A program made the translations under genes and the position numbers. Shown in pieces: positions 7,614 through 16,253 of a stretch of DNA of 64,000 nt. The notes beneath the pieces are model-generated. The model was not told where the DNA came from. It did no database searches and worked only from the letters and a program-made list of their open reading frames with translations. Source of the DNA: Ciceribacter thiooxidans. Its GTDB lineage: Bacteria; Pseudomonadota; Alphaproteobacteria; Rhizobiales; Rhizobiaceae. Within the stretch, counting starts at the first letter, position 1; every line of letters starts with the position of its first letter. The stretch is from positions 2,614,501-2,678,500 of the forward strand of contig NZ_CP059896.1 of the NCBI RefSeq assembly GCF_014126615.1. Direction: 5' to 3'.

Positions 7614-8864
7614 TCAGCGCCTGACGAGGGTCGCGACGACCTCGACATGCGGCGTCCAGAGGAACTGGTCGATCGGGGTCACGCCGGTGATCGCATAGCC
7701 GCCCCCGACGAGAATTGCGAGATCGCGGGCGAGCGACAGCGGATTGCAGCTCACCGCCACCACCTTTTTCACCGCCGAGCGGGCCAGTTCCTTGCATTGC
7801 TCTTCCGCCCCGGCCCGGGGCGGGTCGAAGACGACGGCGTCGAAGGTCTTCAGTTCCGAGACCATCAGCGGCCGGCGGAAGAGGTCACGCTTTTCGACCG
7901 AAACGGGCTTCAAACCCTGCGTGTTGCGGCCGGCATGATCGAGCGCCTTCAGCGCCTTCTCGTCGGATTCCACGGCATGCACCTGGGCGGTACGCGCGAG
8001 CCGCAGCGCGAAGGTGCCGACACCGGCGAAGAGATCGGCGACGCGCTTCGCCTTGCCGACATGGTCGAGCACAAGCCTCGCCATCGCCTCCTCGGCGGCA
8101 ACCGTCGCCTGGGTGAAGGCGCCGGGCGGCGGAGCAACCCTGATGCCGGAGAAATCGAGAAGCGGCTTCTGCGGCTCGATCACGATCTCGCCATTGACCG
8201 AGACGCGGGCGATGCCGCGAAGCTTCAGCACGGCCTCCGTCACGTCGCGGCGCTGGCGGTCTGAAAGCTGTTTGACGCCGTCGATCGCGACGTCGAGGCC
8301 GGTGAGGCTCTCGATCACCGTGATGCGGAAGGCATCGGCACCCGCGGCAGCAAGGCCGATCGTGCGCACCGCCTCCAGCCGCGCGAAAATGCCGGCCGAA
8401 ATGACCGGACATTCCTCGATCGGCACGATGTGATGGCTTTCGGCCTGGTTGAAGCCGACGAGCAGGCCCTTCTCCGTGCGGCGGGCGGCGAAGACGACGC
8501 GCCGGCGTTCTCCGGCCTCCGCCTCGACGAGCGGGCCGACCTCCGGCTCCAGGCCCTTCGACTTCAGCGCCGCGATCACCAGCGAGCGCTTGAAGGCGCC
8601 ATAGGCCGGCCGCGCAAGATGCTGCAGCGAACAGCCGCCGCAACTGCCGCCCACCCCTTCCGGGCCGAAATGGCGACAGGCAGGCTGGACGCGGTCCGGC
8701 GAGGCGACACTGGTCGACATCACCGTGCCGTGGTTCTTCACCCGCGCGATCGCGACGGTTTCGCCGGGAAGGGCAAAGGGCACGTAGATCGGGCCGGCGG
8801 AGCCGTGGGCGATGCCGTCGCCCTGGGCGCCGAGACTGGTGATGGTGACGGTTTCGGTGCTCAT
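7614..8864 (-). CDS. Class I SAM-dependent RNA methyltransferase, TrmA/RlmD (RNA m5U) family
   Basis: Predicted 416 aa. An N-terminal TRAM-like beta-barrel (VTITSLGAQGDGIAHG) is followed by a Cys-rich motif near residues 60-80 (CRHFG...SCGGCSLQHL) for a 4Fe-4S cluster. The SAM-binding segment VADLFAGVGTFALRLA is near 255 and the catalytic-Cys motif VAVSCNPLSLARDL near 375. The family makes 5-methyluridine in 23S rRNA or tRNA; which site is unclear. The start overlaps the tlyA stop (ATGA), so the two RNA methyltransferases are translationally coupled. Its 3' end is duplicated at 6605-6663. Confidence 0.92.
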   Translation of the reverse strand: MSTETVTITSLGAQGDGIAHGSAGPIYVPFALPGETVAIARVKNHGTVMSTSVASPDRVQPACRHFGPEGVGGSCGGCSLQHLARPAYGAFKRSLVIAALKSKGLEPEVGPLVEAEAGERRRVVFAARRTEKGLLVGFNQAESHHIVPIEECPVISAGIFARLEAVRTIGLAAAGADAFRITVIESLTGLDVAIDGVKQLSDRQRRDVTEAVLKLRGIARVSVNGEIVIEPQKPLLDFSGIRVAPPPGAFTQATVAAEEAMARLVLDHVGKAKRVADLFAGVGTFALRLARTAQVHAVESDEKALKALDHAGRNTQGLKPVSVEKRDLFRRPLMVSELKTFDAVVFDPPRAGAEEQCKELARSAVKKVVAVSCNPLSLARDLAILVGGGYAITGVTPIDQFLWTPHVEVVATLVRR

Positions 8865-9610
8865 GGTTTGCGCCCTGCGAGGAGGAATTCCTGGTTGCCG
8901 TCACCGCCGGCGATCGGAGAGGCAATGAGACCGAGGCTCTGCCAGCCGATGTCCTCGACGAGCCAGCGCTCGAGTTCGGCGGCAACCGCCGGTGCCGAGG
9001 CCGGATCCTTCAAGAGGCCGGCCTTGCTGATCGCATCGCGCCCCGCCTCGAACTGCGGCTTGACCAGCAGCAGGCAGTGGCTACCCGGCTCCGCCAAGTC
9101 GAGCGCCGGCGGCAGGGCGAGCTTCAGCGAGATGAAGGAGACATCTGAAACGACGAAGGAGATCGGCCGGTCGCCGATATCCTCGCTTTCGAGATAGCGG
9201 GCGTTGAGCCCCTCGATATTGGTGACGCGGGGATCGGCGGCGACGCGGGGGTGCATCTGGTCGTGGCCGACGTCGATAGCCGTCACATGGGCAGCGCCCC
9301 GCTTCAGCAGCACTTCGGTGAAGCCGCCGGTGGAGGCGCCGACATCGAGGCATTCCTGTCCCGATGGGTCGAGACCGAAATGATCGAGGCCGGCGACGAG
9401 CTTCAGCGCCGCGCGAGAGACATAGTCCTGCGCCGGATCGTCAATCTCGATCGTCACGTCTGTTGAAAAGACAAGGCTCGGCTTGGTGACGACCTTGCCG
9501 TCGACCTTGACGGTGCCGCGCTGGATCGCATCGCGCGCCCGCGAGCGGCTGGCGACGATATCGAGGGCGACCAGCAACTGGTCGAGGCGTTGGGGATCGG
9601 TTGTGGTCAT
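8861..9610 (-). CDS. tlyA: TlyA family rRNA (cytidine-2'-O)-methyltransferase / hemolysin-like
   Basis: Predicted 249 aa. An S4 RNA-binding domain (RLDQLLVALDIVASRSRARDA) covers about residues 7-65. An FtsJ-like Rossmann methyltransferase follows, with CLDVGASTGGFTEVLL near 86 as SAM motif I. TlyA proteins methylate ribose in 16S and 23S rRNA; the hemolysin label is historical. The frame extends to 9715, but the conserved part begins at the ATG at 9610 (or 9622, MDSRM), so 9610 is used. It is the upstream partner of the TrmA/RlmD-type gene, with a 4-nt overlap. Confidence 0.9.
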   Translation of the reverse strand: MTTTDPQRLDQLLVALDIVASRSRARDAIQRGTVKVDGKVVTKPSLVFSTDVTIEIDDPAQDYVSRAALKLVAGLDHFGLDPSGQECLDVGASTGGFTEVLLKRGAAHVTAIDVGHDQMHPRVAADPRVTNIEGLNARYLESEDIGDRPISFVVSDVSFISLKLALPPALDLAEPGSHCLLLVKPQFEAGRDAISKAGLLKDPASAPAVAAELERWLVEDIGWQSLGLIASPIAGGDGNQEFLLAGRKP

Positions 9611-9774
9611 GCGGCTGTCCATGGCCCGCAAAGCAGGCCGTGGCAAGCCTTTTGTTCCGCAGCACCTCTCCGTCTTCCGTCGAGGGGCTTTTTTTGGTGC
9701 CATCGTCCGGGTCATTGACCGTTCCCGGAATCGGTCGCTAACTGTGGCCAGCCCGACGCAGAAGGATTCTCGCG

Positions 9775-10773
9775 ATGAAGAAAGCTCTCCTGGTTCTCCT
9801 TTCGAGTGTCGCTGTCGCGCCGGCGGCGATCGCCAACGACACGATGGCGGAACTGAAAGCCGGCGGCCTCGTCTACGTGCAGACGACTGAGGTCTCCATG
9901 GAAAGCGAAGACCTCTTTATCTCGCCGGACAAGGTGACCGTCGACTATGTCTTCCGCAACGGCTCCGACAAGGACGTCGAATCCTACATCGCCTTCCCGA
10001 TGCCCGACATCACGACCGGCCCCGCCGCCAACATAGCGATCGGCGACACGCAGTCCGACAACTTCCTCGGCTTCGTCGTGAAGCAGGACGGCGAGGAGAT
10101 CACGCCGGAGTTGCAGCAGCGCGTCTACGCGATGGGGATCGACATGACCGACGAGGTGAAGGCGCGCGGCGTCTCCCTCCTGCCCTTCAGCGACGCGACT
10201 TATGCGGCCCTCGAAAAGCTTCCCCCGGACGTGCTTTCCGACTGGACGGCGCGCGGCCTCGTCTTCGACGACGCCTACGACGCGGGCAAGGGCTGGGAGC
10301 ACCATCCGATGCCGCTCTGGACGCTGAAGTCCGCCTACTGGTGGAAGACGACCTTCCCCGCGGGCAAGGAGGTGCGCGTCCATCACGAATACAGGCCCGG
10401 TGTCGGCGGCACCGCCGGCCTCTCCTTCATCCAGGACGGAAAGCCGGGCTACAGCTACGAGGAATACCTCAAGAAGTACTGCATCGACAGTGCCTTCATG
10501 AAGACGGCGGCCAAGCTCGAAAAGGCGGCCAACGACCAGACCGGTCCTTATTTCATGGAGAGCTGGATCTCCTACGTGCTCACCACCGGGGCGAACTGGG
10601 GTGGGTCGATCAAGCATTTCAAGCTGACCGTCGACAAGGGAAGCCCGAAGAATTACGTCAGCTTCTGTGGCGAAGGCGTCCGGAAGGTCGGCCCGACCAC
10701 GTTCGAGATGACGGCCGAGGACTTCTACCCGCAAAAGGACCTCGATTTTCTGCTGCTGGTGCCTTCCGAGTAA
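9775..10773 (+). CDS. DUF4424-family exported protein
   Basis: Predicted 332 aa. It has a cleavable signal peptide (residues 1-20, ending AIAN), then NDTMAELKAGGLVYVQT at the start of the mature protein, as in DUF4424 proteins. SMESEDLFIS and VDYVFRNGSD are further recognisable segments. There are no membrane spans after the signal, so a periplasmic location is expected. AGAAGGA-type spacing before the ATG supports the start. Function is unknown. It faces away from tlyA and stands alone; an inverted repeat follows at 10821-10846. Confidence 0.85.
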   Translation: MKKALLVLLSSVAVAPAAIANDTMAELKAGGLVYVQTTEVSMESEDLFISPDKVTVDYVFRNGSDKDVESYIAFPMPDITTGPAANIAIGDTQSDNFLGFVVKQDGEEITPELQQRVYAMGIDMTDEVKARGVSLLPFSDATYAALEKLPPDVLSDWTARGLVFDDAYDAGKGWEHHPMPLWTLKSAYWWKTTFPAGKEVRVHHEYRPGVGGTAGLSFIQDGKPGYSYEEYLKKYCIDSAFMKTAAKLEKAANDQTGPYFMESWISYVLTTGANWGGSIKHFKLTVDKGSPKNYVSFCGEGVRKVGPTTFEMTAEDFYPQKDLDFLLLVPSE

Positions 10774-10820
10774 TTCTTTTTTCGCTGGATTTCGGTTCCG
10801 TCAATTTCATCAGCGCTTGC

Positions 10821-10846
10821 TAACGGATTGTAAGGGTAATCCGTTA
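10821..10846. promoter_or_regulatory. Inverted repeat TAACGGATT-N8-AATCCGTTA
   Basis: A perfect 9-bp dyad with an 8-nt centre lies 48 nt after the DUF4424 stop and about 155 nt before the chemoreceptor start. It lacks a U-tract, so it could be an operator for the receptor gene or a weak terminator. A related TAACGG/CCGTTA dyad lies upstream of the PhoX gene at 16193-16208. Confidence 0.45.
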
Positions 10847-10999
10847 CAGGGTGGGCCGATCGTCGGTTCCGCCCGTGTCTTACGCGCGCCATGAAGGCTG
10901 CGCGCTGGCGAAGGCCCGATCATGCCCTCCCGCAAGCCGATCCGGCCGGGCCGAGCGCCCGCCTGCCGACCGACATTCGAGCGTGAAAGACCCTTTGGC

Positions 11000-12982
11000 A
11001 TGTCCATAAAGAACTTGTCGCTGAGTAAAAAACTGATCGTGACCTTCATGGCGATCATGGCCGGGTGCTTCGTCGCCTCCGCCATCGTCTTCCTGCAGGC
11101 CTGGCACGCCAAGCTCGCCTCCCAGGAGCAGGAGCGTGCCGAACAGATCCTCGCCTCCGTGGACAACGCACTGGAATCCATGCTGGAGCAGGCGGTGAAC
11201 CAGCGCGGTTACCTGCTGTTCCGCAGCGAGAGCACCTATAACGACGTCTTTGCAAATCGCGAACGCATGCTGAAGTCGATCGCCGAGGCCGAGACCCTCG
11301 CCGCAGGCGACGCAGGCCTGGTCGCGTCGCTCGGCGCAATGAAAAAGGCGGCAGACGTCTTCCATACCCAGCTGACCGAGCCGCAACTCGCCGCCCGCAA
11401 GAACACCGAGGCACCGATATCCGAAATCATCGAGATCGGCCGCAATGCCTCCAAGGGACAGCTCGATGCCTTCCGCGAGGCGGCGGCGAGCATCAAGCAG
11501 CAGGTCGTCGCGATGCTCGAGGCGAAGCGGGCCGAACAGGCCAGCGCCCACAGCGACATCCAGATGGCGCTGATCCTCGGCAGCGCGGTTGCCGGCGGCA
11601 TGGCCGTCGCGCTGATCTGGCTGCTCGCCCGCTCGATTGTCACCCCGATCGTCGGCATGACCGCAGCGATGACGCGGCTCGCCGAGGGCGATCACGACAT
11701 CGAAGTGCCGGCACTCGACCGCGGCGACGAAGTCGGCCAGATGGCGAAGGCCGTCGTCGTCTTCAAGGACGCCGCCGTCGAGAAGCTGCGCCTTTCCGGA
11801 GAGACCGAGGCGATGCGCCTGCGCTCTGAAGAGGAACGCCGCGCCGCGGAAGCGGAGAAGGCCCGCGAGACCGAAGAAATCGCCTTTGCGATGGACAAGC
11901 TTGCAGCCGGTCTGACGGCGCTTTCCGAGGGCAATGTTGCCTACCGAATCCGCAACGCGTTCGCGCCGCGGCTCGATCCGCTCCGCATCGACTTCAACAA
12001 CTCGCTCGAAAAACTGCAGGGTGCGCTCCGCTCGGTCGGTGAGAACGCCGCGGCGATCAATGCGGGTGCAGCGGAAATCCGCGCTGCCGCCGACGACCTC
12101 GCCAAGCGCACCGAACAACAGGCCGCTTCGGTCGAGGAGACCGCAGCCGCCCTCGAACAGGTGACCACGACGGTGAAGGATACCGCCATGCGGGCCGAAA
12201 ACGCTGGCGAACTCGTCGCCCGTACCCGCAGCGGGGCGGAACGTTCCGGTACCGTCGTCCGCAATGCGGTCGCCGCGATGAACGAGATCGAGAAGTCTTC
12301 CGGCGAAATCGGCAACATCATCGGCGTCATCGAGGACATCGCCTTCCAGACCAACCTGCTCGCCCTCAACGCCGGGGTCGAGGCCGCCCGCGCCGGTGAT
12401 GCCGGCAAGGGCTTCGCCGTCGTCGCCCAGGAAGTGCGCGAGCTCGCCCAGCGCTCGGCCAATGCGGCGAAGGAGATCAAGTCGTTGATCTCCACCTCGA
12501 GCGCCCATGTCGGAACCGGCGTCGCGCTGGTCGGCGAGACCGGCTCGGAGCTGGAAAAGATCGTCGTCGCCGTCCAGGACATCAGCCAGCACGTCGCGGC
12601 GATCGTGACGGCGAGCCGCGAACAGGCGACCGGCCTGCAGGAGATCAACACCGCCGTCAACCTGATGGACCAGGGCACACAGCAGAATGCCGCCATGGTC
12701 GAGCAGCAGACCGCCGCCAGCCATTCGCTCGCGACGGAAGCCACCTCGCTGAACAGCCTTCTTGCGCAGTTCACGCTCGCCGAAACCGGCGAGCGTGAAC
12801 TGCGCGCCGCCTCTCCCTCCGCCGCATCACGGTCGGCGGGTCGCCGTCCGGCGCCTCAGGCGGCAACGGAAGGCAGCGGCCCCGCCGCGTCCCCTGCCCG
12901 GGCGCTCGCGAACCGCGTCGCCGGCGCCTTCGGCGGCGGCTCGTCTTCGGCGGCCGTCAAGCAGGAATGGTCGGAGTTCTGA
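11000..12982 (+). CDS. Methyl-accepting chemotaxis protein with CHASE3-like sensor and C-terminal docking motif
   Basis: Predicted 660 aa. TM1 lies at about 13-35; a helical periplasmic region (QEQERAEQILASVDNALES...NQRGYLLF) resembles CHASE3; TM2 lies at about 195-217, then HAMP and the signalling domain with tip [19 protein letters not shown]. The frame opens at 10922, but the ATG at 11000 has GAAAGA 9 nt upstream and begins the usual cytoplasmic leader MSIKNLSLSKKL. The last five residues, EWSEF, fit the CheR/CheB-tethering pentapeptide pattern (aromatic at position 2, Phe at 5) after a Pro/Ala/Ser-rich linker. Neither of the other two receptors in the window has this motif. Confidence 0.9.
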   Translation: MSIKNLSLSKKLIVTFMAIMAGCFVASAIVFLQAWHAKLASQEQERAEQILASVDNALESMLEQAVNQRGYLLFRSESTYNDVFANRERMLKSIAEAETLAAGDAGLVASLGAMKKAADVFHTQLTEPQLAARKNTEAPISEIIEIGRNASKGQLDAFREAAASIKQQVVAMLEAKRAEQASAHSDIQMALILGSAVAGGMAVALIWLLARSIVTPIVGMTAAMTRLAEGDHDIEVPALDRGDEVGQMAKAVVVFKDAAVEKLRLSGETEAMRLRSEEERRAAEAEKARETEEIAFAMDKLAAGLTALSEGNVAYRIRNAFAPRLDPLRIDFNNSLEKLQGALRSVGENAAAINAGAAEIRAAADDLAKRTEQQAASVEETAAALEQVTTTVKDTAMRAENAGELVARTRSGAERSGTVVRNAVAAMNEIEKSSGEIGNIIGVIEDIAFQTNLLALNAGVEAARAGDAGKGFAVVAQEVRELAQRSANAAKEIKSLISTSSAHVGTGVALVGETGSELEKIVVAVQDISQHVAAIVTASREQATGLQEINTAVNLMDQGTQQNAAMVEQQTAASHSLATEATSLNSLLAQFTLAETGERELRAASPSAASRSAGRRPAPQAATEGSGPAASPARALANRVAGAFGGGSSSAAVKQEWSEF

Positions 12983-13003
12983 CCGTCTCCGCGACGTCAT
13001 GAA

Positions 13004-13042
13004 GAAGGCCCGGACCGCCGCCGCGATCCGGGCCTTTTCTTT
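13004..13042. terminator. Rho-independent terminator between convergent receptor and dxs genes
   Basis: AAGGCCCGGA (13004-13013) pairs with TCCGGGCCTT (13027-13036) and is followed by TTCTTTT on the + strand. It ends the chemoreceptor transcript and may also serve dxs from the other side. Confidence 0.85.
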
Positions 13043-13066
13043 TGGAGTAAAAGAGGGTGCCGGCGT

Positions 13067-15001
13067 TCAGCCCGCGGCGTTCACGCCGAAACCCTTCTGG
13101 CCGAGCGCGCGGAACACCGTCTCGACGATGCCGCGACTGTCGAGGCCGGCCTTCTCATACATCGCCTCGGGCTTGCCTTGCTCCATCCACACGTCGGGAA
13201 GCACGAGGGAACGGATCTTGAGACCGTGATCGAGCAGGCCCTCGCCCGAAAGGAAGTGCAGCACCTGGCTGCCGAAGCCTCCGGCGGCCCCTTCCTCGAC
13301 GGTCACCAGCACCGCATGCTCGCGGGCGAGCCGGCGGATGAGGTCGTGATCGAGAGGTTTGGCGAAGCGGGCGTCCGCCACCGTCGTCGGAAGTCCGGCG
13401 GCGTCGAGGTCCTCGGCTGCGAGCAGACATTCCGCAAGGCGCGTGCCGAACGAGAGAAGGGCGATCTTGGTGCCTTCCTTGACGATCCGGCCCTTGCCGA
13501 TCTCCAGGATGGAGCCGCGTTCGGGCAGTTGCACGCCGACCCCCTCACCGCGCGGATAGCGGAAGGAGATCGGGCCTTCGTCGTAAGCTGCGGCCGTGCG
13601 CACCATGTGCTTCAGCTCCGCCTCGTCGGCGGCGGCCATGACCACGAAACCGGGAAGCGAGGAGAGGAAGCCGGTGTCGAATGAGCCGGCATGGGTCGGC
13701 CCGTCGGCGCCGACGAGGCCGGCGCGGTCGATCGGGAAGCGCACCGGCAATCTCTGGATCGCCACGTCGTGAACGACCTGGTCGTAGGCGCGCTGCAGGA
13801 AGGTGGAATAGATCGCGCAGAAGGGTTTGAAGCCTTCCGCCGCAAGACCCGCGGCGAAGGTGACGGCGTGCTGCTCGGCAATGCCGACGTCGAAGGTGCG
13901 GTGAGGGAAGGCTTCCTGCAGCTTGTCGATGCCGGTGCCGGAGGGCATCGCCGCGGTGATCCCGACGATCTTCTCGTCAAGGGTCGCCTCCTGCACCAGC
14001 GTTTCGCCGAACACGGCGGTATAGCTCGGTGCGTTCGGCTTCGCCTTGGCCTGCGTGCCGGTGATGATGTCGAACTTGTTGACGCCGTGATACTTGTCGG
14101 CGGCCGCTTCCGCCGGAGCGTAGCCCTTGCCCTTCTGGGTCACGACATGGATCAGCACCGGACCCCTGCCGTTGTCGCGGACATTGCGCAGCACCGGCAG
14201 AAGGTGCTCGAAAGAATGCCCGTCGATCGGGCCGATATGGTAGAAGCCCATCTCCTCGAACATGGTACCGCCGGTCACGTAGCCGCGGGCATGTTCGACC
14301 GCACGGGTAAGCGCCCGGTCGACGCTCTTGCCGAGATAGGCCGTCAGTTTCTTGCCGAAGTCGCGGAAGCCCATATAGGTGCGGCCGGAGGCGAGCCTTG
14401 CCAGATAGGCGCTCATCGCGCCGGTCGGCGGCGCGATCGACATGTCGTTGTCGTTCAGGATGACGATCAGCCGGGCGTCCAGTGCGCCGGCATTGTTGAG
14501 CGCCTCGTAGGCCATGCCGGCCGACATCGCGCCGTCGCCGATCACCGCGATGACGTTGCGATCGGTATGGCTAAGTTCGGCAGCGACCGCCATGCCGAGG
14601 CCGGCCGAGATCGAGGTCGAGGAGTGTGCGGCGCCGAACGGATCGTATTCGCTCTCGGCCCGACGGGTAAAGCCGGAAAGGCCACCCTCCTGCCGCAGCG
14701 TGCGGATGCGGTCACGCCGGCCGGTGAGGATCTTGTGGGGATAGCACTGGTGTCCGACGTCGAAGATCAGCCGGTCGTGCGGCGTGTTGAAAACCTTGTG
14801 GATCGCGATCGTCAGCTCGACGACACCGAGGCCGGCGCCCAGGTGTCCGCCGGTCTTCGACACTGCGTCGATCATTTCGTCGCGGACCTCGCGGGCAAGC
14901 TGCGGCAGGTCGCGGTCTTCCAGTTCACGCAGGTCCGTCGGCAGCTTCACCTTGTCGAGCAAGGGGGTCTCGGGCAGCGATGTCACGGGCTCAGGCCTCA
15001 T
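13067..15001 (-). CDS. dxs: 1-deoxy-D-xylulose-5-phosphate synthase
   Basis: Thiamine-diphosphate enzyme that condenses pyruvate with glyceraldehyde-3-phosphate, the first step of the MEP isoprenoid pathway. The 644-aa length is normal. The ThDP/Mg motif [17 protein letters not shown] starts near residue 155. [17 protein letters not shown] near 370 carries the catalytic Glu, and the C-terminal transketolase domain is intact. It ends near a terminator shared with the receptor gene. Another MEP gene, ispE, and two consumers of isoprenoids (polyprenyl synthase, ubiA) are also in the window. The ATG at 15001 is used; a GTG five codons later is possible. Confidence 0.96.
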   Translation of the reverse strand: MRPEPVTSLPETPLLDKVKLPTDLRELEDRDLPQLAREVRDEMIDAVSKTGGHLGAGLGVVELTIAIHKVFNTPHDRLIFDVGHQCYPHKILTGRRDRIRTLRQEGGLSGFTRRAESEYDPFGAAHSSTSISAGLGMAVAAELSHTDRNVIAVIGDGAMSAGMAYEALNNAGALDARLIVILNDNDMSIAPPTGAMSAYLARLASGRTYMGFRDFGKKLTAYLGKSVDRALTRAVEHARGYVTGGTMFEEMGFYHIGPIDGHSFEHLLPVLRNVRDNGRGPVLIHVVTQKGKGYAPAEAAADKYHGVNKFDIITGTQAKAKPNAPSYTAVFGETLVQEATLDEKIVGITAAMPSGTGIDKLQEAFPHRTFDVGIAEQHAVTFAAGLAAEGFKPFCAIYSTFLQRAYDQVVHDVAIQRLPVRFPIDRAGLVGADGPTHAGSFDTGFLSSLPGFVVMAAADEAELKHMVRTAAAYDEGPISFRYPRGEGVGVQLPERGSILEIGKGRIVKEGTKIALLSFGTRLAECLLAAEDLDAAGLPTTVADARFAKPLDHDLIRRLAREHAVLVTVEEGAAGGFGSQVLHFLSGEGLLDHGLKIRSLVLPDVWMEQGKPEAMYEKAGLDSRGIVETVFRALGQKGFGVNAAG

Positions 15002-15097
15002 TCTTCTTATGTCTTCGGTTCAAGGGTCCTGCGCCCCAGGCGGAAATTTCCGGCCCGGCAACACCGCAGAACGGCCCATGCCTCCCTTATATAGAAG

Positions 15098-16024
15098 TTA
15101 ACGACGCTCGGGCAAAGGGACAAACTCGTCTTCGTCGCCGGGAACAATGTCGAATCTGCCGGTACGCCATTCCTCCTTGGCCTTTTCGATGCGTTCCTTC
15201 GACGAGGAAACGAAGTTCCACCAGACGTGACGCGGGGAAGCAAGCGGAGCGCCACCGAAAAGCATGACGTGACAACCGTCGACCCCTCCCTTCAGCGTGA
15301 TCGCGTCGCCGGGGCGGAAAACCAGCAACTGGTCGGCGCCGAAACGATCGCCGGCGATCTCCACCTCCCCGGACAGGACATAAGCGGCGCGCTCCTCGTG
15401 GCCGGCATCGAACGGGAAAGTGGCGCCGGGCACGAGCGCCAGGTCGACATAGAGCGTGTCGGAGAAGACCCCGACCGGCGAGGCCATGCCGGAAAGACTG
15501 CCGATCACCACCCGCCCGCTGGCGCCGTGGTCGTCAAAGACGGGCATCGCGTCACGCCCGGTATGGGCGAATGCGGGGTCGATCTCCTCCTTCTCGTCGG
15601 GAAGAGCGATCCAGGTCTGCAGGCCGGAAATCGAGAGCGGGCTGCCACGCAGGTTTTCCGGCGTGCGTTCGGAATGGACGATCCCCCTGCCCGCCGTCAT
15701 CAGGTTGATGTCGCCGGGACGGATGACGAGCGTCGTCCCGAGGCTGTCGCGGTGCTTGATCTCGCCGTCGAAGAGATAGGTGACGGTCGAGAGGCCGATA
15801 TGCGGATGCGGGCGCACGTCGAGCGCCTCGCCCGCCTTCAGCACGGCCGGGCCCATGCGGTCGAAAAAGATGAAGGGGCCGACCAGACGTCGTTTGGCCG
15901 AGGGCAGCGCACGACGCACGGCAAGCCCGCCGATGTCGCTGGTCCGTGGAATGATGAGATGTTCGATGGCGTCGCAGGCCGGCGCGTCGCCGGCGGCTGG
16001 GTCGATTCCGGGAAAGAACGACAT
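15098..16024 (-). CDS. Pirin family (cupin) protein
   Basis: Predicted 308 aa, bicupin fold. The N-terminal cupin carries RRALPSAKRRLVGPFIFFDRMGP and VRPHPHIGLSTVTYLFDGE, with the His pair that binds metal. RDSLGTTLVIRPGDINLMTAGRG and HSERTPE complete the pirin signature. The frame extends to 16429, but GGAG about 10 nt before the ATG at 16024 and the start of homology (MSFFPGIDP) fix the start. Bacterial pirins include quercetin 2,3-dioxygenases and redox-sensing regulators; the activity here is unknown. It is divergent from the PhoX gene. Confidence 0.9.
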   Translation of the reverse strand: MSFFPGIDPAAGDAPACDAIEHLIIPRTSDIGGLAVRRALPSAKRRLVGPFIFFDRMGPAVLKAGEALDVRPHPHIGLSTVTYLFDGEIKHRDSLGTTLVIRPGDINLMTAGRGIVHSERTPENLRGSPLSISGLQTWIALPDEKEEIDPAFAHTGRDAMPVFDDHGASGRVVIGSLSGMASPVGVFSDTLYVDLALVPGATFPFDAGHEERAAYVLSGEVEIAGDRFGADQLLVFRPGDAITLKGGVDGCHVMLFGGAPLASPRHVWWNFVSSSKERIEKAKEEWRTGRFDIVPGDEDEFVPLPERR

Positions 16025-16192
16025 GGAGGTCTCCGATCGATTGGCTTTTGCCAACTTAGTTATCATCGGCACGGGATGACAGGGAAAATCCGGTACACCC
16101 GCGGGATCTGCGGGTGACACACCGTTCAGCCCGTGGACAATTGAAGAAATGGCGCAGCTTCCACAGGCCCGGGCGGGCCCGTCACAGAACTG

Positions 16193-16208
16193 TAACGGCA
16201 GCCCGTTA
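16193..16208. promoter_or_regulatory. Inverted repeat TAACGG-N4-CCGTTA upstream of the PhoX gene
   Basis: A perfect 6-bp dyad lies about 45 nt before the start of the PhoX-type gene and resembles the longer dyad at 10821-10846. It does not match the classical direct-repeat Pho box closely. It may be an operator, but the half-site is short. Confidence 0.35.
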
Positions 16209-16253
16209 ACCCGCAGTTCGGATATTCCAACAGCGTCAGCACAGGAGCAAACC

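Noticed and set aside
16025-16253. A classical Pho box upstream of the PhoX gene
   Set aside because: No CTGTCAT-type direct repeat with 11-bp spacing is present; only the TAACGG dyad was found.
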